DNA of 64,000 nucleotides. It comes from Gillisella vitis (GTDB lineage: Bacteria > Pseudomonadota > Alphaproteobacteria > Rhizobiales > Rhizobiaceae). Every line of letters starts with the position of its first letter. Position 1 is the first letter of the stretch. A program made the translations under genes and the position numbers. The notes below the pieces were generated by a model. It did no database searches and had not been told where the DNA came from. It was given only the letters and a program-made list of their open reading frames with translations. The stretch spans positions 992,001 to 1,056,000 of the forward strand of contig NZ_LMVL02000002.1 in NCBI RefSeq assembly GCF_001541345.2, written 5' to 3'. Shown here piece by piece: positions 33,016 through 42,751 of this stretch.

Positions 33016-35202
33016 TCAAGACGCCATCGCATATCGCTGCTGTTGGCCATAGCTTCCGGCATTGGTGCGGAAGCGCTGGACCATCTGGGCGAGGTGCTCG
33101 GTTTCCTGGGTCAGGCTTTGGGCCGCTGCGGTGGTTTGCTCCACCATGGCGGCGTTCTGCTGGGTGACCTTGTCCATCTGGTCGCCAGCGGCGGTGACTT
33201 CGCGCAGCGAGGTCGCCTGTTCGCGGGCGGCGTTGGCGATGTCGGTGATGGTGGTGCTCATCTCGACCACCTGCTCGACGATTTCCTTCAGCGAGGCGCC
33301 GGATGCGGTGACGAGGCCGACGCCGGTCTCGACTTGGGCGCTGGAGGTGGAAATCAAGGCCTTGATCTCCTTGGCGGCATTGGCGGATCGCTGGGCGAGT
33401 TCGCGCACTTCCTGGGCAACCACCGCAAATCCCTTGCCAGCTTCACCAGCGCGGGCGGCTTCCACACCGGCATTCAGGGCCAGGAGATTGGTCTGGAAGG
33501 CAATCTCATCAATGACGCCGATTATGTTGCCGATCTTTTCCGAGGAGCCCTGGATGGCGGTCATCGCTTCCACGGCCCGGGCGACGATGTCGCCGCCCTT
33601 GGCGGCATTGTCACGGGCGGCGGTAACGGCGTGTTGGGCGCGGCCTGCGCCTTCGGCGGTGCCGTTGACGCCGCGCGACACATCGCCCAGTGCAGCAATG
33701 GTTTCTTCCAGCGAGGCGGCCTGCTGTTCGGTGCGGCGTGCCAGGTCGTTGGAGGCGGCCGAGATTTCGCCAAGGCCGGAACGGATCGTGCTGACGGTGG
33801 AAACCACCGAGCCCATCGCGTCCTCAAGCGCTGCGACCGAGGTGTTGAAATTCTGACGGATCGCCTCGAATTCCGGTGCGACATGGGTGTTCATCCGCAC
33901 GGTCAGGTCGCCTGCGGCCAGCGCGTCGAAGCCCGCCTGGACCTGCTGGACGAAATGGCGAAGATCTTCCGCCTTGGCCAGTTCCAACGCGGTCTGGTGC
34001 TCGCGGTCGCTCTCGACGCTGGCTCTGAGTTTTTCCTGTTCCGCCTGCATGGACCGGCCATTGGCGAGATCAAGGCGGAAACTGTCGAGTGCCGAAGCCA
34101 GCATGCCGAATTCGTCGCTGCGGGTCTTGCCGGTCACTTCGGTCTGGTAATCGCCACTGCCCATGCGGCGCACGGCTTCCACCACGTCACCCAGCGGGCG
34201 GCGCACGATGAGGATGGACACGCCGTAGATCATCACCAGGGCAATGACCAGCAGGATCAGCCCGCTGATGGCCGTGGATGTCACCTGCGCGACGACCGGT
34301 TCAGAAAAGGTTTTGGCGGGAACATCGAGAACAGCGGCCCAGGTCTTGTTCATGCCCGGCGCCGTGAAAGGAAAGACCAGCCGCGTCGCACCATCCGGCA
34401 GGCCGTGGAGGATGCGCATCCTGCCATCGGCAAGCGCGGCTTTGACATCGGCGGCACCGGTGTCGCCATAGGGCTTCATCAGCGTGTCCTTGTCAGGATG
34501 CACCAGCCAGTTGCCGTTATCGGCCACCAGCATCACCCGCCCGCCGTCAAACGGGGTCATGGCGCTGATCGACGCGGAAAGATCGCCCAGTTGCACGTCC
34601 ACACCGGCAAGACCGATGATCTTGCCCTTGACAACGACAGGAGTTGAAACCGAGGTCAACAGCTTGCCCGTGGTGGAAATATAGGGCTGGGTGATCAACC
34701 CCTTGCCGGTTGACAAGGGTTCCGCATACCATTGGTCGGCGGTCTTGGTGACCCAGGTGGAAAATTCCAGGTTACCGCTATCATCCTTGGTCCAGTAAGC
34801 GGCGAAAATCCCGACCTTGTTGCTGCCTTCGGTGCCTTGCAGTTTCAGCTCCTGCGGGGCTTCCGGCACTTCGGTCATCCAGGCGCCGAACATGGTTTTG
34901 TAATGGGTGGGAACGCCCTTCAACAGCGCAATCACATCGGTGCGGTTGCGGGAGCCGTTTTCGATCAGGCCGGACAGGCTGCCGGCCACACTGGTTCCGG
35001 CAGACACGACATCGGTGATCTGCACGGCCACCTGATTGGCGACCGATGCCGCCTTTTCGGAGGCGAGCGCCACCACTTGTTCATTGACGCGCTTGCTGGT
35101 TTCCCAGCCGCTAAATGCTGTATAGGACGCAATCAGCGCCGCCATCGCGGCGCCTGCCGCCAGCATAAGTTTTCCTGAAACAGTCCTTACCTGCATACTC
35201 AT
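33016..35202 (-). CDS. Methyl-accepting chemotaxis protein with dCache sensor (1)
   Basis: A 728-residue chemoreceptor. Order: TM1 at about 9-28, periplasmic dCache_1 domain at about 35-295 ([37 protein letters not shown]), TM2 at about 300-325, a HAMP domain ([19 protein letters not shown]) with a second HAMP-like stretch near 430-480, then the signalling hairpin with [21 protein letters not shown]. No C-terminal CheR-tether pentapeptide is evident. I start at the ATG 35202, with a GAGGGGG site upstream. A close paralogue lies immediately upstream. The ligand is unknown; classical amino-acid-binding residues of dCache_1AA are not clearly complete. Confidence 0.92.
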   Translation of the reverse strand: MSMQVRTVSGKLMLAAGAAMAALIASYTAFSGWETSKRVNEQVVALASEKAASVANQVAVQITDVVSAGTSVAGSLSGLIENGSRNRTDVIALLKGVPTHYKTMFGAWMTEVPEAPQELKLQGTEGSNKVGIFAAYWTKDDSGNLEFSTWVTKTADQWYAEPLSTGKGLITQPYISTTGKLLTSVSTPVVVKGKIIGLAGVDVQLGDLSASISAMTPFDGGRVMLVADNGNWLVHPDKDTLMKPYGDTGAADVKAALADGRMRILHGLPDGATRLVFPFTAPGMNKTWAAVLDVPAKTFSEPVVAQVTSTAISGLILLVIALVMIYGVSILIVRRPLGDVVEAVRRMGSGDYQTEVTGKTRSDEFGMLASALDSFRLDLANGRSMQAEQEKLRASVESDREHQTALELAKAEDLRHFVQQVQAGFDALAAGDLTVRMNTHVAPEFEAIRQNFNTSVAALEDAMGSVVSTVSTIRSGLGEISAASNDLARRTEQQAASLEETIAALGDVSRGVNGTAEGAGRAQHAVTAARDNAAKGGDIVARAVEAMTAIQGSSEKIGNIIGVIDEIAFQTNLLALNAGVEAARAGEAGKGFAVVAQEVRELAQRSANAAKEIKALISTSSAQVETGVGLVTASGASLKEIVEQVVEMSTTITDIANAAREQATSLREVTAAGDQMDKVTQQNAAMVEQTTAAAQSLTQETEHLAQMVQRFRTNAGSYGQQQRYAMAS

Positions 35203-35337
35203 TGCAACCAACCCCCTCGGTTTGCCGAATTTAAGCTAGGGTTGCATAGAGGTTCTAACGAAAGTCTAAGGCCGGACCTGTATTACCGCACCGCACCAAC
35301 CTTTTCTGTGAAAAAAATATTCCACGGGCGAAACCGC

Positions 35338-35378
35338 GCAGATAAATGCCGCCAAGTCATCAGGCGGCATTTATCTGC
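35338..35378. terminator. Strong hairpin between the two chemoreceptor genes
   Basis: A perfect 16-bp stem, GCAGATAAATGCCGCC (35338-35353) with GGCGGCATTTATCTGC (35363-35378), loop 9. It lies 30 bases after the stop of the upstream (minus-strand) chemoreceptor gene. No T-run follows directly, though ATATTTTTTT occurs further downstream on that strand. It could terminate transcription or protect a 3' end. Confidence 0.6.
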
Positions 35379-35408
35379 ATGCAGATGATCGAAAACCCGA
35401 TGCCAATC

Positions 35409-37604
35409 TCACGACGCCTTGGCGTAGCGCTGGGGCTGGCCGGAATTGGTGGAATTGGTGGAATTGGTCCGGAAACGCCGGACCATATGGGCGAGATTTT
35501 CGGTTTCCTGGGCAAGGTTCTGGGCTGCGGCGGTGGTTTCCTCCACCATGGCAGCATTCTGCTGGGTGACCTTGTCCATCACATCGCCCGCATTCGTCAC
35601 TTCGCGCAGCGATGTGGCCTGTTCGCGGGCCGAATTGGCAATGTCTGTTATTGTCGAGCTCATATTGGCGACCTGATCGACGATCTGTTGCAGCGAGGTC
35701 CCCGAGGCGCTGACAAGATCGACCCCCGTTTCCACCTGGGCGCTGGAAGTGGAGATCAGCGCCTTGATTTCGCGGGCTGCATTGGCGGAGCGCTGGGCGA
35801 GTTCGCGAACTTCCTGCGCCACCACGGCAAACCCCTTGCCGGATTCCCCGGCGCGGGCCGCTTCCACCCCGGCGTTTAGCGCCAGGAGATTGGTCTGGAA
35901 GGCGATCTCGTCGATCACGCCGATGATATTGCCGATCTTTTCGGATGAGCCCTGGATGGCGGTCATCGCTTCGATGGCGCGGGAGACAATATCTCCACCC
36001 TTGGCGGCATTGTCGCGGGTGGCGGTCACAACCGTCTGCGCCCGGCCAGCCCCGTCGGCCGTGCCGTCGATGGCGCGCGACACATCGCCGAGCGCTGCAA
36101 TGGTTTCTTCCAGCGATGCGGCCTGCTGTTCGGTGCGCCGGGCCAGATCGTTGGAGGCAGCCGAGATTTCGCCAAGACCAGACCGGATCGTGCCAATTGC
36201 GTGGACAACGGCGCCGATTGCCTCTTCAAGGCTTGACACCGAGGTGTTGAAATTCTGGCGGATTGCTTCAAATTCCGGGGCGACACTGTCTTGCATGCGC
36301 ACGGTCAGATCGCCTGCAGCCAGGGCATTGAAGCCAGCCTGGACCTGCTGCACAAACCGCAGCAAATCGTCAGCCTTGGCTTTTTCCAGCGCGCTCTGGC
36401 GTTCCCGGTCCTGTTCCACACTTTTGCGCAAGGAATCCTGCTCCTGCTGCACGCGCAGGCCATTGGCGAGTTCGCGGCGGAACTGGTCGAGCGCTGTCGC
36501 CAAGGTGCCAAATTCATCCTGACGCTTCGTTCCGACAATTGGTTTATCGTAATCGCCACCCGCCATCACACGCACGCCTGCCACCACATTGGCCAATGGC
36601 CGGCGCACGATCAGCGTCGAGACAAAGTAAATCAGGCAAAGCCCGATCGTCAGCATCAGCAGGCAACTGGAGAATATGGCGATGATCTGTTCCTTGATCG
36701 GCCCCGTAAAGGTCTTTTCCGGAATGTCCAGAACCGTAGCCCAGGTCTTGTTCATACCGGGGCTGGTGAAGGGAAAGACAATCCGTGTTGCGCCATCGGG
36801 CAGGCCATGGATGATGCGCGTCTTGCCATCGGCAAGGGCCGCCTTGACCTCGGCAGCCCCGGTATCGGCATAGTCCTTCATCATCAGGGACTTGTCGGTA
36901 TTGACAAGCCATTTGCCGTTATCGGCCAGCAGCATGATGCGGCCATCTTCGAAGGGCCGCAAAGCGCTGATTGTCGCGGCGAGATCGTCCAGCTTGATGT
37001 CGACGCCCGCCAGGCCGACAATCTTGCCATTCACCTTTACCGGCAGGGATATCGATGTCAGCAACTGACCGGTGGTCGAGATATAAGGCTGGGTAATCAG
37101 GCTCTTGCCGGTTGCCAGAGGTTCGGCATACCATTGCTCGTTGGTTTTGATGTCCCAGGTGGAAAATCCCAGCTTGCCGCTGTCGTCTTTGGTCCAATAG
37201 GCCGTGAACCGACCCTGTTTATTGGTGCCCTCAGCGCCTTGCAGTTTGAGATCCGCCGGGACATCAGGCAATTCGGTCATCCATGCACCGAACATGCTTG
37301 GATACTGCGGCGGAATGTTTTTCAGCGAGGCGATGACATCGGCGCGGCTGCCTGCGCCGTTTTCGATCAGTCCCGACAGGCTGGCCGCGGCGCTTGTGCC
37401 AGCGGAAACCACATTGGTAATATCTGCCGACACCTGCCTGGAAGCCAGCTCGGCCTTTTGCGTGGCCACGGCGACGATATTGTTGTTCAGTTGGGTTTTG
37501 GTGGCAAATATGCCGACAATTGAGAATCCGCCCAGAGAGATCGTTATCACGACCCCTGCTGCCAGCAGGAGCTTTGCTGAAACCGATTGCACTGGCATTT
37601 TCAT
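35409..37604 (-). CDS. Methyl-accepting chemotaxis protein with dCache sensor (2)
   Basis: A 731-residue paralogue of the receptor at 33016, co-linear over sensor, HAMP and signalling domains, with the same hairpin tip [21 protein letters not shown]. The sensor differs most near the membrane-distal pocket ([19 protein letters not shown]). Close to the C-terminus it carries [10 protein letters not shown], produced by a 9-bp unit repeated three times (35442-35468), which the paralogue lacks. The ATG at 37604 has GGAG 8 bases upstream. Tandem duplication with divergent ligand range is likely. Confidence 0.92.
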   Translation of the reverse strand: MKMPVQSVSAKLLLAAGVVITISLGGFSIVGIFATKTQLNNNIVAVATQKAELASRQVSADITNVVSAGTSAAASLSGLIENGAGSRADVIASLKNIPPQYPSMFGAWMTELPDVPADLKLQGAEGTNKQGRFTAYWTKDDSGKLGFSTWDIKTNEQWYAEPLATGKSLITQPYISTTGQLLTSISLPVKVNGKIVGLAGVDIKLDDLAATISALRPFEDGRIMLLADNGKWLVNTDKSLMMKDYADTGAAEVKAALADGKTRIIHGLPDGATRIVFPFTSPGMNKTWATVLDIPEKTFTGPIKEQIIAIFSSCLLMLTIGLCLIYFVSTLIVRRPLANVVAGVRVMAGGDYDKPIVGTKRQDEFGTLATALDQFRRELANGLRVQQEQDSLRKSVEQDRERQSALEKAKADDLLRFVQQVQAGFNALAAGDLTVRMQDSVAPEFEAIRQNFNTSVSSLEEAIGAVVHAIGTIRSGLGEISAASNDLARRTEQQAASLEETIAALGDVSRAIDGTADGAGRAQTVVTATRDNAAKGGDIVSRAIEAMTAIQGSSEKIGNIIGVIDEIAFQTNLLALNAGVEAARAGESGKGFAVVAQEVRELAQRSANAAREIKALISTSSAQVETGVDLVSASGTSLQQIVDQVANMSSTITDIANSAREQATSLREVTNAGDVMDKVTQQNAAMVEETTAAAQNLAQETENLAHMVRRFRTNSTNSTNSGQPQRYAKAS
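35442..35468. repeat. 9-bp tandem repeat inside a chemoreceptor gene
   Basis: GGAATTGGT is present three times in a row (plus strand). On the coding strand it adds Asn-Ser-Thr units in frame just before the C-terminus of the receptor at 35409. Copy number could vary by slippage without breaking the frame. Confidence 0.85.
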
Positions 37605-37750
37605 CAAATGACTCCGACTGGTTGTAAGGCCTGCGGAACCATATCTTTGATTTTCTAAATAAATGCTAATGTTCGGTGTTCAAATCCAAATAGCCTGCCG
37701 AAATAGCGTCACGGATGGCAAGGATACGCCTGCGCCCAGCCTTGAAGGAT

Positions 37751-37793
37751 TTGCAAATATCTCAAATGCATCAGGTGTTTGAGATATTTGCAA
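37751..37793. repeat. Palindrome family 2, copy 3
   Basis: A perfect 16-bp stem, TTGCAAATATCTCAAA (37751-37766) with TTTGAGATATTTGCAA (37778-37793), loop 11. It begins with the same CTTGAAG.ATTT lead-in as copy 2. It lies in the gap between the chemoreceptor start and the end of the DUF2267/2780-like gene. Confidence 0.7.
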
Positions 37794-37814
37794 GGAGAGC
37801 GTGACAGGTCCGTC

Positions 37815-38204
37815 TTAGACGAACTGGCTAAGGCCCGGTACGGATGCCACGACCTTGTCCACCACTTCATCACCAGCATGTTCGCGGGCAATGGCCATGG
37901 TTTCCTTGGCAAGGGCCGAAATCTCTCCCATGCCAAGCCCAAGGCTCATCAATTGCTGGCCGAGACCCATGATGCCGCCACCGCCGATGGCGCTCATCAG
38001 GCCACCCAGCAGGCCGCCGCTTTTGCCTTCGCCATTGTGCTGGGCCACCAGTTCAGGCGCGCCGGGCATGGCTTCGATCATCCGGGCAACCGCGCCGTCA
38101 TCGGCTTCGCGCTGCAAAAAGCCCAGCATCATGCCAAGCGCCTTTTCCGCCGTGTCCGGGGCGATGCCGACATTGTCGGAAATGCGGGTGACCAATTCGC
38201 TCAT
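37815..38204 (-). CDS. DUF2267/DUF2780-like small protein
   Basis: A 129-residue protein. A helical N-terminal half (MSELVTRISDNVGIAPDTAEKAL) is followed by a glycine-rich central stretch (SGGLLGGLMSAIGGGGIMGLG) and a C-terminal helix ending VVASVPGLSQFV. This layout matches small DUF2267/DUF2780-type proteins of unknown role. No signal peptide. The glycine-rich stretch could be membrane-associated. Confidence 0.6.
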   Translation of the reverse strand: MSELVTRISDNVGIAPDTAEKALGMMLGFLQREADDGAVARMIEAMPGAPELVAQHNGEGKSGGLLGGLMSAIGGGGIMGLGQQLMSLGLGMGEISALAKETMAIAREHAGDEVVDKVVASVPGLSQFV

Positions 38205-38433
38205 GGGATGCTCCTCAAAGGTTTTTTGACGTTCACGTCAACGTAATTGACTCAGACCGCAAACTCAAGCGGCAAGCACGTTCAATCTGCTCAAAGCCGT
38301 GTGAAGACGCTGACGGAGTTGAGGATGTTCCATATTCTGCTAAGAACAACAAGTGCATGACCGAAGGGGCATTCGGCGCCTGCACACGCCCTTCAGTCGA
38401 AACCGGCTGAGGGCGAAGACCACGAAGAGCTTA

Positions 38434-38460
38434 TGTGTTTGGTTAAACGCACGGCGCTGT
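38434..38460. repeat. Partial copy C of the palindromic element
   Basis: TGTGTTT and AAACGCA (one G-T pair) form a hairpin around GGTT, followed by C and GGCGCTGT, the same terminal motif as copies A and B. The first stem-loop of the element is missing. It lies 35 bases before the HerA-like ATPase gene, in its leader. Confidence 0.55.
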
Positions 38461-38495
38461 TTCGTCGTGGGAGCGTGTCGAGGGGATGTGATGCG

Positions 38496-40079
38496 ATGCT
38501 TGAAGATGGAAAATTGTTTCTCGGTGCCAGCCGCAAGCCGGATGATGCGTTCAACGCACCTGAATATCTGGATCTGAAACTGGCCAACCGGCATGGCCTG
38601 ATCACCGGTGCTACCGGGACCGGCAAGACCGTGACGCTGCAAATCCTGGCGGAAGGTTTCGCTAGTGCGGGCGTACCGGTGTTCTGCGCCGACATCAAGG
38701 GTGATCTGTCGGGCATCGCCGCGCCGGGGGAGGCCAAGGATTTCCTGATCAAGCGCGCGGAGGAGATCGGGCTTTCACCCTATCCCTTCGCGGAATTTCC
38801 GGTCACCTTCTGGGATCTCTACGGCGAAAAGGGTCATAGGGTCCGCACCACCATCGCCGAAATGGGGCCGCTTCTGCTGGCCCGGCTGATGGAGGCCTCG
38901 GAAGCCCAGGAGGGCGTGCTGAACATTGCCTTCAAAATCGCCGATAAGGGTGGGCTGGCGCTGCTGGATCTCAAGGATTTGCAGGCGCTGCTGACCTATA
39001 TGGCGGAAAATTCCAGTGAACTATCGGGCCAATTCGGGCTGGTGTCGAAGTCCTCGGTCGGCTCGCTGCAACGGGCGCTGCTGCTGCTGGAAAGCCAGGG
39101 CGCTGATCAGTTCTTTGGCGAACCGGCGCTGTCTATCCAGGATATCATGCGGGTCGCGCCGGATGGGCGCGGGACGATTTCGGTGCTGGCCGCCGACCGG
39201 CTGATGATGAACCCACGGCTTTATGCCACTTTCCTGCTCTGGCTGCTGTCGGAACTGTTCGAGGAACTGCCTGAGGTTGGCGATCTGGCGCAGCCCAAAC
39301 TGGTGTTCTTCTTCGATGAGGCGCATCTGCTGTTTCGCGATGCGCCAAGCGTTCTTGTTGAGCGGGTGGAGCAGGTGGTGCGGTTGATCCGCTCCAAAGG
39401 CGTCGGCGTTTATTTTGTCACGCAAAATCCGCTGGATGTGCCGGAAACCATTCTGGCGCAATTGGGCAACCGGGTGCAGCACGCCCTGCGCGCCTATACG
39501 CCCCGCGAACAGAAGGCGGTGAAGACCGCCGCCGAAACCTTCCGGCCCAATCCGGCCTTTTCCTGCGAAGAGGCGATTACGGCACTTGGCACCGGTGAAG
39601 CCCTGGTCTCGACCCTTCAGGGCAAGGGCGTACCCTCGATGGTCGAGCGCACCCTGATCCGCCCGCCCTCCGCCCGCATTGGCCCGCTGACCGACAGCGA
39701 ACGGGCGACAATCATCGGCGCCAGCCCCATGGCGAACCTCTATGATCGCACCATCGACCGGCACTCGGCCTTCGAAATCCTGGCGGAACGGGCCGAAAAA
39801 GCCACGGGGCGCAGCGGGGCCGACGATAGAGCCGATGACGGCACCGAGGACAGCAGCGCCGCCAGCCGCTGGAAATTGCCGGGCTTTGGCGATGAAGCAC
39901 CAGAGCAAAAAACCACCACCACCCGCCAAGCGCCTGACCGCACCGCACCCCCCGGCCGCCAACGCCAAACGGTGATTGAGGCAGCGATGAAAAGTGCTGC
40001 CCGCTCTCTCGCCAGCCAAGTCGCCAACCAGCTCGGGCGGGCGCTGGTGCGGGGGATTTTGGGGAGTTTGAAACGGTAG
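38496..40079 (+). CDS. HerA/FtsK-like ATPase, DUF853 family
   Basis: A 527-residue P-loop ATPase with Walker A GATGTGKT (about 38-45), Walker B KLVFFFDEAHLLF (about 267-279) and a VYFVTQNPLDVPETILAQLGNRVQHALRAYTPREQKA segment, characteristic of DUF853 proteins related to the HerA translocase. The role of the family is poorly defined (DNA translocation or helicase is inferred). The C-terminal 90 residues are Asp/Thr/Arg-rich linker plus an amphipathic helix. GAGGGG precedes the ATG. It adjoins the TIR accessory operon, but its composition matches the core genome. Confidence 0.85.
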   Translation: MLEDGKLFLGASRKPDDAFNAPEYLDLKLANRHGLITGATGTGKTVTLQILAEGFASAGVPVFCADIKGDLSGIAAPGEAKDFLIKRAEEIGLSPYPFAEFPVTFWDLYGEKGHRVRTTIAEMGPLLLARLMEASEAQEGVLNIAFKIADKGGLALLDLKDLQALLTYMAENSSELSGQFGLVSKSSVGSLQRALLLLESQGADQFFGEPALSIQDIMRVAPDGRGTISVLAADRLMMNPRLYATFLLWLLSELFEELPEVGDLAQPKLVFFFDEAHLLFRDAPSVLVERVEQVVRLIRSKGVGVYFVTQNPLDVPETILAQLGNRVQHALRAYTPREQKAVKTAAETFRPNPAFSCEEAITALGTGEALVSTLQGKGVPSMVERTLIRPPSARIGPLTDSERATIIGASPMANLYDRTIDRHSAFEILAERAEKATGRSGADDRADDGTEDSSAASRWKLPGFGDEAPEQKTTTTRQAPDRTAPPGRQRQTVIEAAMKSAARSLASQVANQLGRALVRGILGSLKR

Positions 40080-40137
40080 GGGAGTGAGGTATTCGGTGGG
40101 GGGGGGGCCGGAGCGGGCGAGGTTCTATCAATGGGAG

Positions 40138-40251
40138 TCAGCTTTGCGCCTTCTCATCGGTCATATAGCCAGTCGTCGCCTCTACCCGATAGCGGTTGGC
40201 AATGGCTACATCGCCGTCTCGCCACGAGCGACCAGCGATGACAACGGCCAC
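40138..40251 (-). CDS. Possible 37-residue small protein at the end of the TIR operon
   Basis: A GTG frame beginning 2 bases after the stop of the 242-residue gene (product starts MAVVIAGRSWRDGDVAIANR and ends TDEKAQS). A G-run (GGGGGG) about 8 bases upstream could serve as ribosome site. The composition is protein-like but no family is recognised; it may be a gene remnant. An overlapping 15-codon ATG frame is less likely. Confidence 0.35.
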   Translation of the reverse strand: MAVVIAGRSWRDGDVAIANRYRVEATTGYMTDEKAQS

Positions 40252-40253
40252 AT

Positions 40254-40982
40254 CTAGAGCCCCCCTAAGAACTGAGCCAGTTGTTCCCATAGCCGCTTCA
40301 ACACAAAGCCGAGCCCCATCTCGGCACCTTTTTTTACGGTAGCGACAGCGCCTTCACCTGCCGCGTCCCCAAGCTTCCTAAGTAGGCCCTTTTCTACCAG
40401 TGGGCCCTTGAGCATCTGCACGGCCGTCTCAAGCAGATCGATCAGCGCCTTCCTCTGAAACTCTGTGAACGCTGCCTTGTCGGGTGGCAAGTTGGTTCCG
40501 CTAGCGCGAGTTGCAGCCTCATCCAGCAATGCAGTTAGCGTAGCGATGAGCTCGGAATTCTTTATGCGATCATTCCATACCCATTCGATGCCTATAACTT
40601 GCACAGCTGTCTCGGCCGACACTGCCTGCGGTGTATCGGGCGAGCCGGCCGGTATCGGTGGCGCAGCCATCGATCGAATGGCCCCCTCCGCCTCCCGCAG
40701 TAAACTCTTCAAGCGTCCGGTCATTTGACGAAGGACCGCGTTGTCGATTGTGCCAGACATGCGTTGGAATTTGTCGAGGTCCATCGCAGATAAACCTAAC
40801 CGACCCGCCATCCCTAGTTCATCCAAAAAACTGATCGCCTCAAAGATGCCCTGGTACAAGAAGACATTTACTCGCTCTCGCCTCGCGCCCTCTAGATCCT
40901 TGATATCCTCTTCGAGCATCTCTAAGATGTCGTAGAGTTGGTCAATAGCGCCAATTCCTTCGGCTTCCGCTTCTTCCGACAA
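40254..40982 (-). CDS. Helical protein of the TIR operon, function unknown
   Basis: A 242-residue protein. The N-terminal half is strongly helical and charged (QLYDILEMLEEDIKDLEGARRERVN), with a coiled-coil look. A proline-rich linker (AAPPIPAGSPDTPQ) leads to a second helical domain, ending in an amphipathic, glycine-rich tail (GEGAVATVKKGAEMGLGFVLKRLWEQLAQFLGGL in segments) that might contact a membrane. No family recognised. It lies 75 bases downstream of the zinc-ribbon gene on the same strand. By analogy with two-gene TIR systems it is a candidate effector, but this is only inference. Confidence 0.6.
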   Translation of the reverse strand: MSEEAEAEGIGAIDQLYDILEMLEEDIKDLEGARRERVNVFLYQGIFEAISFLDELGMAGRLGLSAMDLDKFQRMSGTIDNAVLRQMTGRLKSLLREAEGAIRSMAAPPIPAGSPDTPQAVSAETAVQVIGIEWVWNDRIKNSELIATLTALLDEAATRASGTNLPPDKAAFTEFQRKALIDLLETAVQMLKGPLVEKGLLRKLGDAAGEGAVATVKKGAEMGLGFVLKRLWEQLAQFLGGL

Positions 40983-41057
40983 TGAGACCTCCTCGGCACC
41001 GATGCCGTTCCAAAGCTACACCTACAGTCAAGTTTATCGGCGAGGCCCGAACGGCGC

Positions 41058-41222
41058 CTAGCCCCAGCCAGACCTTACGTCAGTGCGCTGGCATTGCGGG
41101 CAAGCCACTGGGTAGACCGGCTCGTCTTTCCTCCTCGCCTCCTTTTTCTCATCCGGCGTTAACACGTCAATCTCGAAGCGATGACCGCAGTTCAGGCATT
41201 GGAAGCGCTTCACCTCAGTCAT
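41058..41222 (-). CDS. Small zinc-ribbon protein of the TIR operon
   Basis: A 54-residue protein with two CxxC knuckles (FQCLNCGHRF and VACPQCQRTDV), as in zinc ribbons. Its ATG lies inside the TIR gene (8-base overlap) behind AGGGA, so translation is almost certainly coupled to the TIR gene. Zinc-ribbon partners of this size may act as nucleic-acid or protein adaptors. No specific family is recognised. Confidence 0.65.
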   Translation of the reverse strand: MTEVKRFQCLNCGHRFEIDVLTPDEKKEARRKDEPVYPVACPQCQRTDVRSGWG

Positions 41223-42168
41223 ATTCGATCCCTGCCTGATTGGTGAATTCGAGCCAGAGGACGTCGGCGACCTGTTTCGCGTCATAACGTTTCTCCTCGC
41301 TGTTCATGAAATCGTTCAGCGAGAGGAACATGTTGTACTCGTCTGCGTCGACTCGAACGTGACCATTTGACGTGTTTGATTCGCTATGGGATTGCCATGA
41401 GTAATTGATGTCACCGAAGTGATGACGGCTGCCCTTGCTGTTGTGGACCGTGATGTGCGCGTCACGGCCGCCTTTGTAGCCGCGATTTACTACAGTACAC
41501 GTGAAAGAGTTGTCGCTCATGCTCTCAAAGCGGGCTCGGAGGTCCTCGGCCTGGTTCAGTTCCTCGCAGGAAGTCTTGAAGTAATCCCGGATGACACGGA
41601 AGGCCTCGTCCGCGAAGTCTCGCCGTTGGATGGTGTCGAACTCCTGCTTGATCTTTAGGCGACGACCGCGAACGTCCGCTGCGTCCCGTTCGCCAGCCGG
41701 ACCCAAGGGCTTTTTGCACGAGGATGTCGCTACTACACGAAGCCCCTGGATGACGTTTAGGTATGCGACATTCTCGTTTGTCCACTCCGGGATCGGTTTC
41801 CCGTCCTTCGGCAGCGCCATGCGGCTCTTTAGGGGCGACGAGAGCCAGTCGCAGGGTTCCACAATTACCGGCACGATGTGTAGGCGGCCTTCGGCTTCAA
41901 GCTTTTGCGCCTCTTCGAATTCCTTCTCGTAGCAGTAATTCGAAGCAAGGTAATCGGGGCTGACCAATGCGATGAAAACTTGGCTAGCATGCAAGGCCGT
42001 GAAGACCTCGCTGTCGAGGTTCGATCCAGGCACAATTACGTGGTCGGTCCAGGTCTCGAAGACGCCATCCCTGTGCAATTGGGCCATATGCTTGTGAAGT
42101 CTTTCCAGATGCTTCGTGTCGGCATGCGAGTAAGAAATGAAAGCGGTGACAGCCAACTCAGACCTCAC
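41215..42168 (-). CDS. TIR-domain protein
   Basis: A 317-residue protein with an N-terminal TIR domain (about 5-140). It has AFISYSHAD at the first strand, a VFIALVSPDYLASNYCYEKEFEEA segment with the putative NADase glutamate (Glu81 or Glu83), and HIVPVIVEPCDW. Bacterial TIR domains of this kind cleave NAD+ or make cyclic ADP-ribose signals in anti-phage defence. The C-terminal 170 residues hold a helical linker and an unrecognised beta-rich domain (SFTCTVVNRGYKGGRDAHITVHNS, LNDFMNSEEKRYDAKQVADVLWLEF) that could sense a trigger. First gene of an operon with the zinc-ribbon and helical genes. Confidence 0.8.
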   Translation of the reverse strand: MRSELAVTAFISYSHADTKHLERLHKHMAQLHRDGVFETWTDHVIVPGSNLDSEVFTALHASQVFIALVSPDYLASNYCYEKEFEEAQKLEAEGRLHIVPVIVEPCDWLSSPLKSRMALPKDGKPIPEWTNENVAYLNVIQGLRVVATSSCKKPLGPAGERDAADVRGRRLKIKQEFDTIQRRDFADEAFRVIRDYFKTSCEELNQAEDLRARFESMSDNSFTCTVVNRGYKGGRDAHITVHNSKGSRHHFGDINYSWQSHSESNTSNGHVRVDADEYNMFLSLNDFMNSEEKRYDAKQVADVLWLEFTNQAGIEYD

Positions 42169-42751
42169 GGATACTGTTTGTATGAAGGGCCTAATATAAG
42201 CTTTCGAAAGTTCCCCGCCAAGTAGCTAGGCGAGAGTTTCACACGTAATCCACCGTACGGATACAGCCGTCCGCCTCTGGAGAAGCAAGGTGGTCTAGAC
42301 GTTCTCGCTTCTTGCGTTCGGGAAGCTGTCAGGCCGCCCCCCCGCAACGGAATCCATTTCCGCATTCGCCCTCATGGCGGTCGATCAGCCCATCAGGATT
42401 GAGCCCTAAACCTGCGGCATGGCATCGGCCTAAAAGGACCTGCCTCCGGGGTCTAGGCGCACTTGGAGGCGATGAACGGCGGATTCCAGAGTGAAGCAGC
42501 TTTGTGAACATCCGAAAGAATGTCCGCTTAGCCCATCAGGCTGCCCGAAATCTGCCTGACCGCAAGCGGCCCCAAAGCGGCGATATTGGCGCTCGCACCT
42601 CAGTTCCCAAAGACATCCAGCCCACCGCAACCGTCTATGCAGCTTCGCCTCCTCATCCGCCTGCTGCGCCTCCCCCCAATTTCTCAAGCAGGGAGGGAGG
42701 GTACGAGAGTCGTCCGCGCTTCACCAACCAGCCAACCCCCCTCACGTCAGC
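42169..42751. other. Gene-poor 583-base stretch beside the TIR operon
   Basis: No convincing gene. Several frames are open on both strands, but with poor starts and low-complexity products, and none has a recognisable domain. The stretch near 42500-42690 looks like decayed coding DNA. The promoter of the TIR operon must lie in the first part (near 42170-42230, AT-richer). It may mark the edge of an inserted segment. Confidence 0.4.

Noticed and set aside
32896-34647. 583-codon plus-strand frame opposite the first dCache chemoreceptor, and a similar one at 36291-37523
   Set aside because: Shadow frames of repetitive chemoreceptor coding DNA; Gly/His/Asp-rich low-complexity products recur opposite both paralogues.
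38496-40079. Idea that the HerA-like ATPase is part of the TIR defence operon
   Set aside because: Opposite strand, separate by composition, and DUF853 proteins are widespread core genes; nothing in the sequence joins it to the operon.
42430-42687. 85-codon minus-strand frame in the gap beside the TIR operon
   Set aside because: Cys/Arg/Gly-rich product typical of random GC-rich DNA; no start signal or family. May be decayed coding sequence.
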